Shown: positions 5,321-8,480 of the stretch, in pieces
How the letters are laid out: each line of letters begins with the position of its first letter
Position numbering within the stretch: the stretch's first letter is position 1
Assembly (NCBI GenBank): GCA_024654165.1
Contig: JANLIP010000100.1
Coordinates: 1 to 8,480 of the forward strand
Direction: 5' to 3'
Source of the DNA: Candidatus Kaiserbacteria bacterium
Lineage (GTDB): Bacteria; Patescibacteriota; Minisyncoccia; Phycocordibacterales; UBA2100
DNA length: 8,480 bases
Notes under the pieces: generated by a model
Database searches by the model: none
Seen by the model: the letters and a program-made list of their open reading frames with translations, nothing else
Told to the model about the DNA's origin: nothing
Program-made: the position numbers and the translations under genes

Positions 5321-6307
5321 CTACAAAGGTTTTACTACAAATTCTGCAGGACGCTTGGAATATCTTTTTTCAATTTCTGATTTTGAAAGAAGTCCGGCTT
5401 GCGCGCCTACGTGCTGGACCACCCCGGATGCATTTATGATTCCTCGCAATAGTGATTCTTGAGGAGTGAGTCCCATAATCATGTAAGCAACTGTCGTTGA
5501 AGATGTCGCATCTCCCGCGCCGGTGCGGTTAATAGGCGGAGCAGGATCCGGATACATCGGCGCATAGTACGCGCCCGAATCGTCCATAATGTATGCTCCT
5601 TTTGTGCCGTCAGTTATTACCGCGATTTTGGGGCCAAGCTCGCGGACGCCCAACAGTAGCTTTTTCAAATCCCCTTCTTTCGTCTCAAGAATCCGCTGGG
5701 CCTCTTCCTTGTTGCAGAAGAAAATCTCTGCCCTTTGGTAGACAGGCGCAAGAACTTTTGTTCCGAGTTCCATCTGAAATGTGCCCGGCTGAAAAGCGAG
5801 GCGGACATTATTTCTGTGCGCATAATCCGCGATTGCAAGCTGATATTTAAGAGAACTTTTCGGCAAGGAGGTGAGATAAATCCACCGCGGGGGTTTCTCA
5901 AAAACAGGCAGTTCATATTTATATTCCTCGTGCTTGATGAGAATCGTGCGCTCCGATTCGTATTGCAGAACGTAATGATAGTTAGTTCTTGAACCTTTAT
6001 GCACGCGTACAAATTCAGTTGATATGCGTTCTTTCTGAAGCGCCTTAAGGCAATGCTCGCCGTTCTCATCATCGCCGAGATTTGTGACAATAGCGGATTT
6101 GAGCCCCAGGCGATGTGCAGAAACGGCGGCGTTTGGTCCGTTGCCAACAGAACGAATTTCAGCCGCGCTTTCGTAGGGGATTTTTTGCCCGAAACGCACG
6201 CACAGCATGCAATTCTCGTCGTTTATGTCGCATGTTACGCGAGCCTCTTTTAATTTTATGAAGCAATCAGTCGTGATGTCTCCGAAAGAAACAAAATCGT
6301 AATGCAT
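5321..6307 (-). CDS. PfkB-family sugar or nucleoside kinase with Cys-rich N-terminal insert
   Basis: Cytosolic ATP-dependent kinase of the ribokinase/PfkB family, 328 residues. Seen: FGDITTDCFIKL (8-19) at the first strand, the substrate-side di-glycine-like motif VGNGPNAAVSAHRLG (54-68), ERTILIKHEE (119-128), FFCNKEEA (196-203, the family's N-x-x-E region) and the signature NRTGAGDATSSTTVAYMIMG (260-279) with catalytic Asp266 and the anion-hole glycines. The substrate cannot be told: ribose, fructose, adenosine or other nucleosides are all possible. An unusual insert near residues 22-45 carries Cys26, Cys33 and Cys36 (C-x6-C-x2-C), with Cys15 just before. It is transcribed convergently to the transketolase operon and divergently from rplY. 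Its own TATAAT lies 6 bases before the ATG. The downstream palindrome and transposase are in the same direction. Confidence 0.9.
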   Translation of the reverse strand: MHYDFVSFGDITTDCFIKLKEARVTCDINDENCMLCVRFGQKIPYESAAEIRSVGNGPNAAVSAHRLGLKSAIVTNLGDDENGEHCLKALQKERISTEFVRVHKGSRTNYHYVLQYESERTILIKHEEYKYELPVFEKPPRWIYLTSLPKSSLKYQLAIADYAHRNNVRLAFQPGTFQMELGTKVLAPVYQRAEIFFCNKEEAQRILETKEGDLKKLLLGVRELGPKIAVITDGTKGAYIMDDSGAYYAPMYPDPAPPINRTGAGDATSSTTVAYMIMGLTPQESLLRGIINASGVVQHVGAQAGLLSKSEIEKRYSKRPAEFVVKPL

Positions 6308-6313
6308 TAAGAT

Positions 6314-6323
6314 ATTATATCAA
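6314..6323 (-). promoter_or_regulatory. Extended -10 promoter of pfkB, predicting a leaderless mRNA
   Basis: On the - strand, TTGA followed by TATAAT (6319 down to 6314) forms an extended -10 (TG-n-TATAAT). Six bases separate it from the ATG at 6307, so transcription would start essentially at the start codon. A possible -35, TTGCCT (6344 down to 6339), has 19-base spacing and is weak; the extended -10 may compensate. Confidence 0.65.
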
Positions 6324-6328
6324 GGATT

Positions 6329-6342
6329 GGTAGGCGGTAGGC
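6329..6342 (+). repeat. Two tandem copies of the heptamer GGTAGGC
   Basis: GGTAGGC is repeated exactly twice (6329-6335 and 6336-6342) in the divergent region between pfkB and rplY. It has the same unit length as the repeat before rpe and a related GTAG core. It overlaps the weak -35 candidate of pfkB. Function unknown. Confidence 0.55.
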
Positions 6343-6347
6343 AACAG

Positions 6348-6389
6348 CCCCGTAGAGCCGCTTTGCGACCACGGGGTTAGAAACCGCGG
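6348..6389. other. GC-rich folded patch in the pfkB-rplY divergent region
   Basis: CCCCGT (6348-6353) pairs with ACGGGG (6371-6376). Inside it the - strand can also form a 5-bp stem (GTCGC with GCGGC, one G-T pair) around an AAA loop. A second small hairpin, GGTT-AGA-AACC (6375-6385), and the palindrome CCGCGG (6384-6389) follow. Neither the pfkB nor the rplY promoter would transcribe this patch, since both start sites lie outside it. It could be a dispersed intergenic repeat, a protein-binding site, or chance pairing in GC-rich DNA. Confidence 0.4.
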
Positions 6390-6398
6390 GACCGGAAA

Positions 6399-6427
6399 TT
6401 GCAAATTGAAAATTTACAGAGTATACT
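6399..6427 (+). promoter_or_regulatory. rplY promoter: TTGCAA, 17 bases, TATACT
   Basis: A -35-like TTGCAA (6399-6404) and a -10 TATACT (6422-6427) are separated by 17 bases, the ideal spacing for the housekeeping sigma factor. The -10 ends 7 bases before the ATG at 6435, so the transcript should begin at or next to the start codon. This also argues against translation starting at the in-frame TTG at 6399, which would sit inside the -35. Confidence 0.7.
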
Positions 6428-6434
6428 CTCGCCC

Positions 6435-7112
6435 ATGTTAGCCATTGAAGTTGAGGCAAGAAAGGCAAAAGAATCTCCGGAAGCGCTCCGCACGCGCGGT
6501 GCTATGCCCGCGGTTTTTTACGGCCCCAAGGAGGGAGCAACGGCAGTATCAATAGACGCTCACAAGTTTGAAAAGATTTGGCGCGAAGCCGGAGAAACGA
6601 CCGTCGTTGCCCTTAAGGGAATCGGGGACGACAAAGAGGTCTTGATACACGACGTGCAATTTCACCCAGTCACGAGTTCCCTGCTCCACGCAGATTTTTA
6701 TGTGCTGGAGAAAGGCAAGAAAATCAAAATTAAAGTTCCTCTTGCGTTTACAGGTTCCGCGCCTGCAGAGAAGGCCGGGCACATTCTTGTTAAGACTCTT
6801 CACGAAATTGAAATTGAGGTGGCGCCTGCGGAATTGCCCCACAATTTGCCAGTGGATGTTTCCGCACTTGCAAATGTGGGCGACCACATTACCGCAAGCC
6901 AAATTATCCTTCCCCCAAGTGCGAAATTAATTTCTGGCGCGAAGGATATCGTCGCATCAATCAGCGAATTCAAAGAAGAGAAAGTTGAAGTGCCAGAAGC
7001 GGCGGTGCCGGCAGAAGGTGCTGTGGAAACGCCTGCAGAAGGAGCGGCCCCAGCAGCAGGAGCGCCGAAGGCAGAGGCGAAAGCAGGCGAGAAGAAAGAG
7101 AAAAGCGCCTAA
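6435..7112 (+). CDS. rplY: Ribosomal protein L25 (CTC/TL5-type, two domains)
   Basis: Binds 5S rRNA in the large ribosomal subunit. At 225 residues it is the long CTC/TL5 form rather than the short E. coli form of about 95. Seen: N-terminal L25 domain (1-90) with LAIEVEARKAKESPEALRT, AMPAVFYGPKEG (23-34) and IHDVQFHPVTSSLLHADFY (71-89), then the C-terminal beta domain (about 91-182) with KIKVPLAFTGSAPAEKAGH and ending in the DIVASIS strand. The last 45 residues (181-225) are a low-complexity tail rich in Ala, Glu, Pro and, at the very end, Lys. I chose ATG 6435 because the homology starts there and a promoter lies immediately upstream; an in-frame TTG at 6399 would add 12 unlikely residues. 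The gene is divergent from pfkB. The transglycosylase gene follows in the same direction but seems to have its own -10 box. Confidence 0.95.
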   Translation: MLAIEVEARKAKESPEALRTRGAMPAVFYGPKEGATAVSIDAHKFEKIWREAGETTVVALKGIGDDKEVLIHDVQFHPVTSSLLHADFYVLEKGKKIKIKVPLAFTGSAPAEKAGHILVKTLHEIEIEVAPAELPHNLPVDVSALANVGDHITASQIILPPSAKLISGAKDIVASISEFKEEKVEVPEAAVPAEGAVETPAEGAAPAAGAPKAEAKAGEKKEKSA

Positions 7113-7137
7113 ATAGGTTGTAGGTTTTAATGTGAGA

Positions 7138-7143
7138 TATAAT
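7138..7143 (+). promoter_or_regulatory. -10 box (TATAAT) overlapping the first ATG of the transglycosylase gene
   Basis: TATAATG spans 7138-7144, so the ATG at 7142 lies within the -10 element and would not be in the mRNA. Transcription would begin about 7 bases later, at or next to the second in-frame ATG (7151). No convincing -35 is visible; TTGTAG at 7119-7124 is spaced too closely. Confidence 0.55.
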
Positions 7144-7150
7144 GCAGAGC

Positions 7151-8434
7151 ATGAACCGTGCTCGCTTTTTTGTCGCTTTCTTTTGCGCAGGCATTATTTT
7201 TGCATCGCCAGTTTTTGTGCGCGCCGACACAATCGCAAATCAGCGCGCGGAACTGGAGCGCCAGCTTCAACAAATTGAACAAGACATTAAAGCCAACCAA
7301 GGCGTTCTGGCCGAGAAGCAAAAAGCGCGCGCATCACTGGAGCGCGATGTGGCAATTTTGGATGCGAAAATCAAGACGGCCAAGCTGGGAATAAAGGAAC
7401 GCGATTTGAATATAAAGAAAATCCGGGGCGACATAGCGGATAAAGAAGACTCCATCAGGTCTTTAGACGCAAAAGTGGCGAGCGGGCAAGAGTCGCTCGC
7501 GCAAATCCTCCGGCGCACGCGCGAGATAGATGAGACTACTCCAGCCGAGCTTGCTCTTAGCGGTTCTATAAGCGACCTTTTTGACGATGTAGACACCTTC
7601 CAGACTATACAGAAAGCTCTTGATGCTTCGTTTAAAGAAATGGCGGCGGCGCGCACCGACCTTTCATTTCGCAAGCAGGCTCTTCAAGAAAAACAGCAGG
7701 AGGAACAAGACTTGCGCCAGATACAAGTGCTCCAACAGAAGTCGCTGGTGAATAACGAGCAGGAGAAAAAGAATTTGGTTACTGCCGCGCGCGGGCAAGA
7801 ATCTGTCTATCTGCAGCTGATAGCAGAAAAAGAAAGAAATGCAGCGCAGATTCGCGCCGCGCTGTTCGTCTTGCGCGATTCCAAATCGGTCTCATTCGGC
7901 GACATCTTTTCATACGCAAAAGAGGCGTCTTTGAAGACAGGGGTGCGTCCCGCGTTCATCCTCGGGGTTCTTGCCGAGGAGAGCAATATGGGACAGAACG
8001 TGGGAACAGGCAATTGGAAAAAAGACATGCATCCGACGCGCGACCAGCCCTTGTTTGCGCAAATTACCGCAAGCCTCGGGTTGAACCCCGACACGATGCC
8101 CGTTTCAAAAAAGCCATGGTACGGATGGGGGGGAGCGATGGGGCCGGCGCAATTTATTCCTTCTACATGGATTTTGTATAAAGACAGAATATCGCGCGCG
8201 ACGGGGCAAAACCCTCCCAATCCATGGGATGCCCGCACTGCTACTTTTGCTGCGGCGCTCCTCTTAATGGATAACGGCGCAGACAAAGGCACGCGCGCTT
8301 CGGAGCGTCTCGCGGCGCTTCGGTATCTCGCCGGCTGGAAGAATGCGGGGAAGTCCGCCTATGCTTTTTACGGCGACGATGTGATGGAATTGGCGGATAA
8401 GTTCCAGGGGCAAATAGATATTTTGGGCGGTTGA
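7151..8434 (+). CDS. Secreted coiled-coil lytic murein transglycosylase (MltB/SLT-like)
   Basis: Predicted exported peptidoglycan-cleaving enzyme of 427 residues. N-terminus MNRARFFVAFFCAGIIFASPVFVRA is a signal peptide with a probable cut after VRA (residue 25). Residues about 28-235 are a long heptad-rich coiled coil in two arms around an EnvC/CwlO/PcsB-like hinge (SGSISDLFDDVDTFQ, 137-151). Residues about 250-427 form a lysozyme-like transglycosylase domain. It contains LGVLAEESNMGQNVG, where Glu277 (codon 7979-7981) in E-x3-G matches the MltB catalytic acid, then GWGGAMGPAQFIPSTW (325-340), the MltB/SLT signature, and NPWDARTATFAAALLL. It should cut glycan strands outside the membrane, probably during growth or division. 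I prefer ATG 7151 over 7142, because 7142 lies inside a TATAAT box; the signal peptide fits either. The stop is 18 bases before a strong hairpin. Confidence 0.88.
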   Translation: MNRARFFVAFFCAGIIFASPVFVRADTIANQRAELERQLQQIEQDIKANQGVLAEKQKARASLERDVAILDAKIKTAKLGIKERDLNIKKIRGDIADKEDSIRSLDAKVASGQESLAQILRRTREIDETTPAELALSGSISDLFDDVDTFQTIQKALDASFKEMAAARTDLSFRKQALQEKQQEEQDLRQIQVLQQKSLVNNEQEKKNLVTAARGQESVYLQLIAEKERNAAQIRAALFVLRDSKSVSFGDIFSYAKEASLKTGVRPAFILGVLAEESNMGQNVGTGNWKKDMHPTRDQPLFAQITASLGLNPDTMPVSKKPWYGWGGAMGPAQFIPSTWILYKDRISRATGQNPPNPWDARTATFAAALLLMDNGADKGTRASERLAALRYLAGWKNAGKSAYAFYGDDVMELADKFQGQIDILGG

Positions 8435-8452
8435 AAAATGTGCAATAAAACT

Positions 8453-8480
8453 GCCCGGCATTTGCTTCTGTATGCCGGGC
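8453..8480 (+). terminator. Probable rho-independent terminator hairpin, cut by window end
   Basis: GCCCGGCAT (8453-8461) pairs perfectly with ATGCCGGGC (8472-8480) around a 10-base loop, starting 18 bases after the transglycosylase stop. The stem length, GC content and position fit an intrinsic terminator. The T-run that would confirm it lies beyond the window. Confidence 0.7.

Noticed and set aside
4550..5325. Target-site duplication around the mobile unit
   Set aside because: The bases outside the two palindromes (TGTA on the left, TGGATAAG on the right) do not repeat. Transposases of this family do not make duplications.
5113..5439. + strand open frame across the transposase start and pfkB end
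   Set aside because: It is antisense to both genes and runs through the right palindrome; no family resemblance.
6399..6434. In-frame TTG at 6399 as the start of rplY
   Set aside because: It lies in the -35 element, adds 12 residues with no homology, and the L25 fold begins at the ATG at 6435, directly after a good -10 box.

Overview
The window looks like a piece of a Candidate Phyla Radiation (Patescibacteria, most likely Parcubacteria-type) chromosome. The reasons are indirect: compact genes with 4- to 11-base overlaps, a transketolase split into two genes, a divergent ribulose-phosphate epimerase, a PfkB kinase with an unusual Cys-rich insert, a lytic transglycosylase fused to a coiled coil, and almost no Shine-Dalgarno sequences. 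TGA is used as a stop (rpiB, rpe, transglycosylase gene), so this is not a code-25 lineage. No marker gene fixes the taxonomy.

Positions 1-4556 (+ strand) hold a central-carbon operon: glyceraldehyde-3-phosphate dehydrogenase (5' end cut by the window edge), ribose-5-phosphate isomerase B, a ribulose-phosphate 3-epimerase homologue, a PPC/DUF296-domain protein, and the N- and C-terminal transketolase subunits. Together these interconvert glyceraldehyde-3-P, xylulose-5-P, ribulose-5-P and ribose-5-P, the non-oxidative pentose phosphate route that small-genome CPR bacteria use to make ribose for nucleotides. The PPC gene overlaps rpe by ATGA and sits inside the pathway, with no known role there.

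Positions 4561-5310 are a small mobile unit: a REP-associated HUH/Y1 tyrosine transposase (- strand) bracketed by two near-identical 29-base palindromes in inverted orientation. It lies 4 bases after the transketolase stop and 10 bases beyond the stop of the convergent pfkB gene.

Positions 5321-8434 hold a PfkB-family sugar/nucleoside kinase (- strand), then, divergently, ribosomal protein L25/CTC and a secreted coiled-coil lytic transglycosylase. The window ends in a strong hairpin that is probably a terminator.

The most notable non-coding signal is at four transcription-unit starts (transposase, pfkB, rplY, transglycosylase). Each has a -10 box (TATAAT or TATACT) only 6-7 bases before the ATG, which predicts leaderless mRNAs. 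The transposase and pfkB share 16 of 17 bases across this box and start codon. Degenerate heptamer tandem repeats lie just before rpe and in the pfkB-rplY divergent region. No gene-free stretch exceeds 130 bases.
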